A DNA stretch of 64,000 nt from contig NC_067125.1 in assembly GCF_021347895.1 (NCBI RefSeq), positions 9,692,768-9,756,767 on the forward strand, in the 5' to 3' direction. A program made the position numbers and the translations under genes. This DNA is from Acanthochromis polyacanthus. Taxonomy: Eukaryota > Chordata > Actinopteri > Pomacentridae. A model generated the notes under the pieces. It saw only the letters and a program-made list of their open reading frames with translations. It did not search any database and was not told the origin of the DNA. Below, piece by piece: positions 47,810-58,370 of this stretch; the stretch's first letter is position 1, and the number at the start of each line of letters is the position of its first letter.

Positions 47810-48240
47810 CACTGCTGATGAAGTTACAACAGTGCGCATGTTGTGGTCAGACGTGCTGCAGATGTGCGATTATTTCGGCTCATGCTTCTTTGTTAGCTGG
47901 TTTTTCACGGGGTGTTTCTCATTTATTTGAGGTGCTAAATAATAGATGCAGTGAGAGTTCACCTTCAGTTCATCCCCAGCAGACAGATTCTGCGTAAAGC
48001 CATTTTACCACACATGAAAGTGGAAGTGTGCACTGTGGGATTAATAGCTGAGCTCAGTGTCAACAAGGCGTTTTCTCCTTTACGCTGGTAAAACTGCGGC
48101 AGCCGTCTGTCGGGATCAGTGAAATCAAACAAGCTCGTTTTCATCAATGCATGCAGAACGAAGCTACATAATGAACACGGCATTCAGCTTGGAGGCAAAC
48201 GAACAGCCGCGATCCAAATCGGACTAAAACTTTGACACTT
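47810..48240. promoter_or_regulatory. Candidate conserved non-coding element
   Basis: Unique, GC-balanced sequence with preserved CpGs, about 3.1-3.5 kb after the foxl2 stop, between a CA/AT microsatellite and a short ATCC repeat (48241-48256). No credible coding frame. Regulatory function is inferred only. Confidence 0.27.
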
Positions 48241-48256
48241 CATCCATCCATCCATC

Positions 48257-48834
48257 CTCCTGTGTGCAGGCCTGAAATGTAGCTGTGTACATTCTCAGCT
48301 TCCTCACATTAATGTTTTGTAAACAATAAGGAGATAAGGGCGCGTTTGAAAGGCAAGTGTATTCTAAACACACTTCCAAAAATAATAAATACAAGTGTTT
48401 TACAAGAAATAATGTTTCGACGAGTGTCACTAACCTTTACATAAACTATACAGGCACAGGCAGATTTAATGATTTATTTTTATTTCTGAGCAGAAACGCA
48501 ACAACCAATACAGCTGCTTTCATCACCTATTTATTTATTTGACACAGATAACAGAAGTTGAACGTTGTTTGTTGACAAATTATCAATACATTACATTTTT
48601 TTATTAATATAGACTTACTTAATAGCTTTTAGGACTACATGCAAAACTCGATAGATTTTGCTCGTAATATGGTTTATTTTGATTTTGTTGTTATCCAGCA
48701 CTATATTATACATGATCCGATCTATGCAGCTCAGCTAACACACAAACACACCTACCCCATTTCTGTCCAACTTGGGGCCCTAAAATCTCCTCTGCAAACG
48801 CCACAAGCACTTCTTATTTGTTATTTGCAAATAT
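48257..48834. other. Intergenic, nothing recognised
   Basis: AT-rich sequence between two candidate regulatory blocks. The 124-codon frame from 48639 runs into the next block without protein character. Confidence 0.45.
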
Positions 48835-49085
48835 GTCTGTGCAGCCGGCAGGTGTGCATTTGCTCCGTGAGGCTGTCGGTTGAGTCAGGAGGGAACAATG
48901 GGCCTGCATACAGGATGTCTCCGGGGCTGAGACAGATAAGGACAGCCGAGGTTCATGGCGACCAGGGCCTGCTTGATCATACAGTCAGCTCAGCCCCAGC
49001 CTCGTTTCTTTGATGGAAAAAGGGGCTAAATTGGTGTACTGTAGCTGGGATATTTTTAATATCTACCCCTGACATAAATAAACAA
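48835..49085. promoter_or_regulatory. Candidate conserved non-coding element
   Basis: GC-richer unique block with a GATA-type site in AGATAAGG and SOX-type AACAATGG, bounded by AT-rich DNA. No credible open frame ends here. Regulatory function is inferred only. Confidence 0.27.
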
Positions 49086-49489
49086 ACCATATCCAATTCA
49101 TATTTAAATTAGTAGTAGTATTTAATGGTATTTTTCAGATGTTTTTTAAGCTTCTAACTTCTTCCATGCAGGCCATTTCAATATTCAAATGGAAACAGAC
49201 TGTCCTTTGTAGAAACAGGAGTCGTTGGCATGCATGTCTAAGCTGGTGGGAACATTTAGAGTATTTATGTGAGCTGTTTCTATAAATAAACTCATCATAA
49301 TCCATAAATAAAAATATTACGCGCATTTTTCATATATCGGCTTAATATTATACGAAGCCTTATGCAACTTTAACTGCAGCATCACAACTAAAATAATAGA
49401 GAGAGATAGAGATCATGCTGAATAAAACACACGTGCGTACTGAATAGACGTCTCTGTCAATCTGTAATATTTCTCCACGAGGTGAAAAG

Positions 49490-50300
49490 GTTTAGCGTAA
49501 TGTGCGGTTTGTTTTCATGCGTCTTTTCCGCGGAGCGCTCTCTGAATAACCATGATTGTATCCTTTGTTGTGCTCTCGGAGATGACAGATTATAATCAAC
49601 AAGACGAATGAGGTCAAGTCATTGTAGAAGCAACGCATTTGACCCTCGCCGCTTGCCGTTGGCCACAAACACACCGCGGCGTACCTGGCCTCGTTCCGCC
49701 TCTGACAGCCTGCATGCTCCACGGGACTTCTGCCATGCGACCCGGCCGGTCAAGTCACACGCAGGTTGCTGCTTTCCCAATGCCTCCACACAATTGAATT
49801 CCTGGCATTCTCGCTGGTGTTTGAGACCGAAGAGCCACAGTTTCCACTCAGAAGCGGCGCGCATCACCCCGAACCCATTGAAAAAGAGAGTGGGGGTCAC
49901 CACTGTTTGGTACACATCTGCTCCAAACAGGAAAATATGCAGAGATTTGATTCGCAGAAAATCCGGCAATTGTTCAAATCAGCATGCGTTTTTTTCCCCC
50001 CCCCGTTTTCTCCTGCATGTTGGAGCAGAAATACCAGAAGCTTCAGCCTGCCTTCTGCACATCTCTGCTATTTCTATGGCATTACCTAATTTAGAGCTGT
50101 TTATTTTCTCAACGCGTCCTCTGGTGAATCTCCAACTTGCCGCGGTGATCTACGTGATGTTTCCAGTGATTGCTGATCCCTATCTTAATGACAGCCCTGC
50201 GAAACAATGGGTTACATGTAATAATTCTTTAATAAGTCAAAATAATTGCAGCAGTGTATGTCGATACGCCGCCACAGTTTATAAATAGGAAAAGTGCGTT
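49490..50300. promoter_or_regulatory. CpG-containing unique block with a 226-codon open frame; probably regulatory or lncRNA
   Basis: Repeat-free sequence richer in GC and CpG than its surroundings. A + strand frame is open for 226 codons (49608-50288). Its translation is rich in Ser, Arg, Asn, Cys and His, has no domain, signal peptide or low-complexity pattern that I recognise, and its minus strand is also open for 116 codons. That suggests a stop-poor base composition rather than a gene. I lean toward a regulatory block, perhaps transcribed, but a small lineage-specific gene cannot be excluded. Confidence 0.3.
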
Positions 50301-53300
50301 TGTTAACTGGGCCTCTGGTCAACAAAGGTTCATCAGGTGTCTAAATAGCACGTCTATAAATACACCCCAGTGTCATCTATTCGAGGAAAAGATGGACGGC
50401 CATCCATTCACAGAGAAAAATCATCAGGCACTGACCTCTCTTTACCCTCCAGCTCAGCACTCAAATGTCACATAGTGGAGGCGGTGCTGGACAGAGGAGC
50501 TCACGATTCTCACTGACCTCCAGAGGACAGGTGTGAGATGCTGATAAAGAGGCAATACAAATGCATTAGGATAAATAAAATGTTAAAAGTCATTGCAGTG
50601 TGGAGACTATCTAAATAGCAAAGAAAATATCTTAGTTGAATGTTCATTCACTGGTCAACAACAAATTTATTGTTTAAGTTTTTTGAGCTGATTTAGGATA
50701 ATTTTGGTGTGCTGAATCCAAAAATCACATTGGTTTTGCTCAATCAGGTCAACTTTCTGAACTATGGATGCAGTCATGATGGCTGATTACTGCTGGACTC
50801 AAACAGAGACATCCCTGCTGCTGAGCATTGGAGGGGTTCGAAGAAACGAAAGTTCATGCCCCGAATTTTGCACAGTGACGACTTAATGTTCAATTTACAT
50901 GTACTTACCTTTATCAATGTCTATTATTCAATTTACAGAAATTAAAGTTTGTAACACTTAATAAATACATCCTGTTAGAACATGTTTTTTTTCTCTTAAA
51001 ACCTATTTTGGATGAGAAAAAAAATTCAACTGATAAAGTCACAAAAATGTAATCAATTTTGTGAGAAGATCAAATTTTTCAAAATCAAATTAGCAATAAA
51101 ACCTGACCTGATTTAGAAAAATAGATGTCATTTTTGGATGTAGTGGTGCAAAATGGTCCTATAATTCAGTTGAAAAAACCTAGACAACTTGCAAAAAAAA
51201 GATTTTGTAACCCAGTGCTATCATAGGATAACTTTACTTATTATGCAGACAAATCAGTAAAGAAGGAAGCAGGGTAAAACCATCCTTTCTTTACCGATTT
51301 ATCATGTAAAAAGTAACATTATCCTAAGAAATTATTTTATTGGGCTCTATAGGGCCATCACAGTTACACTGTAAGAACATGCTTAGGCTAAAATAAAAAA
51401 TTTTTAAAAAGCAACTGCATTATTTTTTGAGCTATGACAACTGAAAATATGTTCAATTCATTACTTTGATTTAGGGGGATTTGTTTCCTCTCTGGTGAAA
51501 TCTGTTTTTAATTGTGTGAAGTTAGAAAAGGAGACTAGAAATCCTGAACCCCATGAAGAGGCATTTTTACCAAGACCTGAAACCAAATTGCCTCAACTTG
51601 GATTTACTTTCAAATCAGCTAACATAAATATTTTAGTTCAAATTACACTGTGTATTAAATTGGTGTGATTACTAACATCATTATGTAAACCTAACCTACC
51701 AAAAAAAAAACATTTACAAGTTAAAAAGTTGATTTAAATTATTTACTTTATTGTTGTTGTTTTTCTAAATCTTGCAACCATGCATTTAATAAGTTGTGTA
51801 AATAGGTTGCTTGAATTAGATGATAAATTCTTTGACTCAGTCTAGCTTTATTCAAATACTCGGTCACACAAACAAACAGCTTTTCTTAAATGGATATCAT
51901 GTCCAGGCAGTAGCTGGTTCTGTACAAACTAAAAAACTCACCAGTCAACATTCACCAGCATTTGGCTGATATTAATTTAGTTGTGGATGTAGCGGAACTG
52001 GGCAGCTTATACTGTAAAGGGAAATGCGATAAAATGTTTCCGTTCCCTTGATTATGAGCTGCAAATTGCTTTGTCGGGATTTAAATGGCAGGTCTTTTCC
52101 CATCGTGCACTGATGGAGTCTATTTTTAAAGCCCTTTCCTTTCTCGCCCCTCTAAAAACTTCCGCAGGGTTGGCAACAAGAAGCTATTAGGATAACTCTT
52201 CTCCTGTTAACATTCCAATTAATCAAAGATGAAACCAAATTCCCACTGGGATCATTAAGGCCAAGCACCTGTTCTTCTGATACTGTAGGCTGTATAATAA
52301 ACCAGTACAACCACATGGCCAGACTTTGGCTGACCTCTGGGGATGGTGTGAGACATAGAATCACTGAAAGCCAGTTATACATCAGCCCTCTATCAGTAAT
52401 AGAAATACAACCTCATTCGGATGCCAAGCACAGAGCTTTTATAAAGCAAAACAGTTTGAAAATGCTCTCAAACTTATACTCAAAGGATTTCCTTCAATTT
52501 CACAACAATGCAGTATAGCCCTATGAGTTTTCAAATTACACAAGATGAAGTCTGTTTCATAAACCTCGTGACACATTCTTCAGTTAAATAGATAATTCCA
52601 TCAGTAAGAGCAGCATTATTATAATACTTTCCATCAAACGTGTATACACTGCTGTACTCTAATGCTGAATTTCCTTCAATAATAAGATTGGTGAAGTGAG
52701 TCTCTCCCTATTGGGTGAAATATATGCATGCACAACAGGAAGGTGGCCTCAGGTCTGACCCTGATCTTGCCTTTATGTTCATGCCAAACCCAGTCCCAGG
52801 TCAGATCTCAGACACTGCAATCCAACTTCAGCCATATTCCTTTCAAGCAATTACATACCTCTTGGCAGGGCCTCACAATTAAACAAATGATTATATTTTG
52901 ATATCCATAATTATACGCATTCGCATAAGGTGCCCTTTCAAGTTAAATATGCTTTTTATTACATGCTTATCATGGGTGATGAGATTATGCACAGTGTGGG
53001 TTTGGACTGGGTTAGGGTACATTTAATCGAATAAGAGGAGCAGTAATGGAAGCATGCTGGACCCAAAACTACACTACATAGGCTGCTCCCTTTGAATACA
53101 GCCTATGTTTAGCAAATTTCAGACAATGAGAACATTATGAGGGGAACTCTGAGGGAGAGCCTTTAACCCCTGCTGCCCACCACAGGTCAAGCACATGGCA
53201 CATGACTAACTCTAAATCTCTGATGAGGTCCACCAAACATGCTGGTCCAGGGAAATAGTTTAAGTGTGGGTGCACATATCCTGACAAAACTAGTTAGAGT

Positions 53301-53565
53301 TTAAACTACGGGTTTGATCGTGGTGTGATCTGCTCATCCTGTAGGACCACTCATACCAGCTGTAAGTGCAGCAAAGAGGAAAATAACCTAGCAAGAATCC
53401 ATGAGCAGTAATGAAACTGAATACTATCATTCAGTCTTTGCTCAAAGTAGTTGGGAACACTTTTATTTACAGAAGTCACTCAAATGTGTTTGCTCTGGGA
53501 ATCAATGGTGATTCTATGAAGCTACCTTTTAGTTGACAGAACTGTGGTCTGTGTGGATCTTTGCT
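50301..53565. other. Intergenic with low-grade repeat-like DNA
   Basis: 50.64-51.75 kb is AT-rich with the word CTGATTTAG and its relatives in several places, and with inverted CACTGTAA-like and AAGTTAAAAAGTT-like segments, suggesting decayed non-autonomous transposons. The rest is unique. No gene is recognised. Confidence 0.4.
52005..52165. promoter_or_regulatory. Candidate conserved non-coding element
   Basis: Short unique block including TTGATTATGAGCTGCAAATT and a run of Pyr-rich GC-balanced sequence in an AT-rich repeat-like neighbourhood. Enhancer-like by texture only. Confidence 0.22.
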
Positions 53566-53577
53566 GCCCTCTTGTGG
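53566..53577 (-). promoter_or_regulatory. CTCF-type motif, reverse orientation
   Basis: On the minus strand the site reads CCACAAGAGGGC followed by AGCA, a good CTCF core. It lies 8.8 kb downstream of foxl2 and faces the forward sites upstream of the gene. Confidence 0.42.
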
Positions 53578-53579
53578 CA

Positions 53580-54460
53580 TAAGGAATACTATTATACTGT
53601 AAGGTGACTCAGCTTCCCTATTGATGGAGTTAGTGCAAAATACGTTGTCCTAGCAACCAGTGATGTCCTAAAAGTAGCATGGTACACAGTCCGACTGGAA
53701 ACATGCTGTGTGGCAGTAAATATCATCTGAATATAGAAAGACATACTCAAGGTACAGATGCTTAAATATCACCTGAAGCATTAGCTTCCATTAAGGTAAA
53801 AATGAATAATCCTTTATTTCCTCTTCTGTCATCACAACTGCATTTTCTATTGTTCACTGGGACATCTGAACCTTGAAGTGAAGTTTAGGTTGTCACAGAC
53901 TGGATCACTCAGGTTCTCCACTGCCATCACAGAATGTCATGATGCAAATGTCCAATCTTTTATTCGTCCTACTTCTTTGCGCATTCTTTGGATGTTCTTT
54001 ATTTATCTATCAGTTACCAGTACATTTCTGTTTTTAATTCCTTATTGTTTTGTTTTCTCCATTATTTTTAACTCTCTGACACCTGCTCATGGCAAATTCC
54101 TTGTAAACTCACATTTAATGATTAAAATGATTCTGAACAAAACAGAGCCATTGTAAATATAGACAAATTGGCAACACATGGTTGTTGTTTTTTTCTATTA
54201 TACCATGGTAAAATGTTAGCTGTGAGAAGGTCTATAAAGGATTTTTTCAACATTTTGACTGAAAGATATTTATTGTGTGGTCATATACATAAAACAGATT
54301 TCAAACTTTTCCTTTCTGATCTTTTTTCTTAAGTTAAATCGATGATCATGAGGCGTATTAGCGATTATGAAAGGTGTTGCCCTTGACAAATATACTTAAG
54401 AGTCAGCTGTTTAGATCTGTGTTTGAACTGGCAGACAGCAGAGTGGGAGTCACGTGTATC
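53580..54460. other. Intergenic, nothing recognised
   Basis: AT-rich sequence. The 92-codon frame at 53878-54156 is Phe/Leu/Ser-rich without a recognisable domain. Confidence 0.5.
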
Positions 54461-54511
54461 AGACAGACAGACAGACAGACAGATACTTTATTAATCCCAA
54501 GGGAAATTCAA
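54461..54511 (-). mobile_element. LINE 3' tail remnant with AGAC repeat
   Basis: (AGAC)n followed by AGATACTTTATTAATCCCAA GGGAAATTCAAG. On the minus strand this reads TTTCCCTTGGGATTAATAAA GTATCT with a tetranucleotide tail, a 3'-end signature I know from fish LINEs. The copy is extremely 5'-truncated. Confidence 0.65.
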
Positions 54512-54653
54512 GATGTGAATTAGTATTTTGATGATTATAAGATACTGGATTTTTGCATAGTTTTGACCGGCAGTTTTCATGACAACCAAGAATAAGGCAT
54601 GTCATTCAGCAGATGTCGTTTGTGATGAATTTGTTGGCCAAAAACCAATTTGA

Positions 54654-54667
54654 CCACCAGAGGGTAG
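54654..54667 (+). promoter_or_regulatory. CTCF-type motif, forward orientation
   Basis: CCACCAGAGGGTAG matches the CTCF core with one tolerated substitution. It is 1.1 kb after the reverse site and before the next promoter, forming a divergent pair. Confidence 0.38.
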
Positions 54668-54859
54668 TAAGCTCCTAATTTACTGCAAACCCTGGCCTGT
54701 TGTAGAGTTGTGGACGTTTCATAAAGGTGAATATGCCAATAGGAATCCGGATTACTCATGACCGATTAAAGAAAAATATAATAATCATTTCTTGTAAGAG
54801 TCAATAGCCATTTGAATGTTGAGCTTACCTTGCAGCCTACGTCACATTGGTTTTTCTGT

Positions 54860-54881
54860 AAAAAAAAAAAAAAAAAAAAAA
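54860..54881. repeat. Poly(A) run
   Basis: Twenty-two or so adenines. No recognisable retroposed gene precedes it on the + strand. Confidence 0.9.
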
Positions 54882-56469
54882 GAGTCTAACATATATATAT
54901 TTATATATAAATATGAATACACTGTAATTCCCTGTGGAATAATTTCTCTGAAGTTTAGCAGCAGTGGTATCAGGTGGTGTCAGCTTGTTGCAGGAATGCC
55001 GGCTGTATTTCACATCTCTGCCAGAAAACTGCGTCAGACACCCCCACACAGAACAAATGCACGAGAAAGAGGATGCACCCTTCAAAATAAAAGCACCACA
55101 AAGGCACTTTAGAAAAAGGCTCAAGTGACTGCTGCTTTGTAAAATCGGATTTGTAAATGCACATTGTGTTCTTCCAATGTGACATGGACATGAATCGACA
55201 GATATTTGTTTACACACCCCAGAAATAATCTAATATTGATTAAAAAAGATACAAGATAGTATTTTTCTGGTACTGAACATTATTGTTACAGCTATGTGTA
55301 TTACAATTTGTTGGATGTGTATGTGCATTTTTATGTACATGAAAAGTAAATAAAATAAGAAAATGAAAATAGGTGTATAGGTCCCAATTTGTGTAAATTG
55401 TGTTGAGTTATACTATTCAGTGTTACTGTCAAGAGGACTGCATGCTTTCTTATTTACTGAGAGTAGTGTGTGTCTTTAGCTGAAGTACTGTACTACCACC
55501 GACAATTACTCTTTGTTGGCATGTTTTTTTTATATAGTCTAAGCTTTAAAAGCTAAAGCTTCCAATCAAAAATAATAGAATAAGTTACAGTCCAGTTGTT
55601 CAGAAAGTATCAGAATTTGAAAACTCCATGTTTGTTGTCCAGGATTAGGTAATCAGTTTTACTTTAGTGCCAGTTTTTCAAAGCAACTTGATCACTCTGA
55701 TCCAAATATAAACTTTTCAAGATGATTTTCAGCCCTCTAAATAGGTCTACATATCACAACAAAGGATGCCAGTTATGTATGGAACAACAGGTAGAGCAGC
55801 TAACATTTAAGTTTTAGTTTGAAGAGAAAGAAAACTGCCGAAGAGCACAACAGAAACACCGCAATCCATTTTCAATTTCCTTTAAATAGCCAAATTCACA
55901 GAAATAGATCTTATTCAAGAAATACATGGTATTTGTGTTTTAAATCTTTAAAAGGCTAGATGTCCAATAGTTCACTGAATAATGATGTACAGAGCTCCTT
56001 TGTGAAGGGATGCTTTTAGCTGGCACAATGACACAATCATCAATTATGAATAATATCATGTGATATGTGACACATAAAGTGCAGTATATAATTTAATTTG
56101 ACACTGACAAAGTTTTGCTTTTATTTTTATTTAACTTTGCTCTTCTTAATAGGTGGCTTAATATATATTTTATCCTCAAAATGATTGAACAAATCAAGCA
56201 AAAAGTATGAATAAGCAAGAGGCTACATGATATAAATACTGTATTATTTGATCGGCTTAAATATACTATCACATTCTGTTCCTCTTTTTTTCTCTCCTTT
56301 GGGAAAAATTTTGAACAACACATACTGAAGGTTTGATCCAGATCTAAACAAAGCTCGATTAGATGATCTAATCAGAATTCTTTTTTTTAATATAATTAAA
56401 AGATTAAGTATTGATAAATCTGATGCAAGTGATGGTGTAAATCTGAACAGATTACTTGTAAACACTTGG

Positions 56470-56560
56470 GTCCTGGTGACATCATAAATTTAAAGGTGCT
56501 CTAACAGGACTTTTCTGGTCGACCAATAAGCGTGGCAGTCAGTTTTTATTGTTGAACCCT
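56470..56560 (+). promoter_or_regulatory. Putative promoter of the gene downstream of foxl2 (pik3cb candidate)
   Basis: Just upstream of a CpG-rich exon-like block are a TGACATCA CRE/ATF-like site (about 56477) and a CCAAT box (56523-56527). The orientation follows from the splice donor at 56848. Human FOXL2 and PIK3CB lie in the same direction with FOXL2 upstream of PIK3CB, so this is where a pik3cb promoter would be expected. That assignment is inference from synteny. Confidence 0.45.
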
Positions 56561-56847
56561 TGGACCGGATGTCCTGCTCTTGTGTTCCTCTCTCACACTT
56601 GACCGGACCGGAGGCAGCGGAGGGAGAGCTGGCGGAGGGAAATGCAGCGGTGGTGGTGGTTCACCTCCTGAAACATTCAGGAAGCACACGGCGCTGCTGT
56701 CCACCTGCGACGTCTGCGTCCTCCAGTCGAGCTGTCTGCCGGTGTTACAGCGAGGAGCTGTCGTGGAGACACTGTGGCGGTTTTAACTTTGGGCTGTTTT
56801 GTGTGCGGCACATTCTTCAACGAGCTCACAGCAGAGACTGAATAAAG
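56561..56847 (+). other. Putative non-coding first exon ending in a strong splice donor (pik3cb candidate)
   Basis: A CpG- and GC-rich block, in contrast to AT-rich flanks, ends AAAG/GTAAGTGG with the intron starting at 56848. An open frame crosses it from an ATG at 56569 but stops at 56841, just before the donor, and its Ser/Ala/Gly/Cys-rich translation resembles no family I know. I therefore read the block as 5' UTR rather than coding. The candidate host gene is pik3cb (PI3-kinase p110-beta) by gene order. I searched by eye for its conserved N-terminus (a PPAMAD-like start) down to 64000 and did not find it, so coding exons would lie beyond the window. Confidence 0.45.
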
Positions 56848-58164
56848 GTAAGTGGCCACTTCTTGTTGTTTGATTGATCACAGCCGTGCGCTTTTCACCC
56901 GTGGAGTGTGGAAGTCACGCCAAACTCCGTTCATCAATGTGTCACAGTAAGGCTGTGCTTTTTGTTGCTTCAAATCTAAGTCTCTCACAATGAGCAAAAC
57001 TTAACAACTTCAGCTAGTCCGCTGCACCTACATGTAAGATCGACTTTAAACGAAACTTCATTAGATCGTCAGCTATTAATTGACCTAGATTAATTGATTA
57101 TTGATTACTGCCATGAAGCTAGAGATTCTACGTGGTGGAAGACGTATAGCGACCACCGCTTTAGATTGCTGCTTCATAGTCATGTTTTCTCTCCAGAAGA
57201 CATTGTTGATTGCGGATTCATAATCAATTTTGAGTGTCGCTGACTTTTAGCCTCGAAGCAAGACAACAACAAACTCATTAGATTTCTAAACTGAGTTTGG
57301 CCAGAGCTCCCTGTGAGAGAACAGAGTGTAACATTACAGAGTGATTAGACCTCAGCCAGAGTGAATCAGATGTTTGAAGGGCTTGTTTTGTAGGTTAACT
57401 GTTGCTTTGTGGCTTGGAGAGGGCATGTGAAGTTTTCTTTTTTTGACAAAAAACTACCAGAAGCGCTTCATGTTTTTCTTATTTTGCCAGAAACCCTCCT
57501 GATCTTTTTCAAAAACATCCCAGCCCTGTTCCCGACCTACAGAAATATCTATTAAACCAACAGAGATCATTGTCAAACCGAAGCTGTGTCCCTGACGACA
57601 GTGTCCGTTTTATTGGTAAGAGATGGACAGACAGCTAAAAGAAAAAGGATGTGAAACTTTGGAGAGTTATTCATGTAGTCAGCTTTTCTGCCATAGTCAT
57701 ATTAACCTTTCTGTTTTCATTTCATTCTGAATATACCAGAAACTCAATTCTTGGTAGATTTGGGTGGAGTGTAGCTGCGAGGTCGAACTGTATGACCCTC
57801 CTGATACAGCAAAACTCCAGCAGTTTCAGCAGCTGTGGCCTAATTTTAATTAGTTTGGAAACAGTGTCTGTCCCAAATAGTCCCCTAGATGTTGCAGATG
57901 AGCATGGAATTTGCAATAATAACCATCTGAAAGATGTTTATGGAACCAGTTTGACAAATGATGGATGACTTAACAGTTAGGCTACTTCGTTAGAATTCAT
58001 GTTATTTGGATTCAGGTTTTAGCATGTCTAGTACGCCAGTAATCCTTTTTCTTTGTAAATTTAAAGGATCTGTACAAGGAAATTGTTTGATCATTTTTGT
58101 GTGGTTGTACTTCGCGTTCACAGCAGTCATTAAACATCCATAGGCTGAGTGACAGTATTCATAA

Positions 58165-58370
58165 TAATCCATCCATTAGCTATACGCCACTTAATCCTCT
58201 TTCAGGGGGGCTGGAGTCTATCCCAGCTGACTCAGGTGAAGGAAGAGTTCACCCTGGACAGGTCACCAGTCTATCACAGGACTACATATGGAGACAATCG
58301 CACTCACATCCACACCTACAGACAATTTAGAATCACCAATTAACCTCAGCATGTTTTTGGACTGTGGGTG
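58165..58370 (-). mobile_element. tRNA-derived SINE, 3' part (copy 4, inverted, truncated)
   Basis: The reverse complement matches the bodies of the SINEs at 1.0, 20.9 and 21.7 kb (CAGTCCAAAAACATGCTGAG, GTGATTCTAAATTGTCTGTA, GGTGACCTGTCCAGGGTG). The tRNA-like head is missing. Confidence 0.85.

Larger units (their letters stand above)
54512..56469. other. Intergenic between foxl2 and the next promoter
   Basis: AT-rich. It contains the forward CTCF-type motif (54654) and a 22-A run (54860-54881). Frames of up to 126 codons near 54.84-55.2 kb begin or end in the A run and are not credible. Confidence 0.45.

Noticed and set aside
56569..56841. Coding first exon after 56.56 kb
   Set aside because: The frame closes six bases before the splice donor and the translation is unlike any known N-terminus; 5' UTR is simpler.
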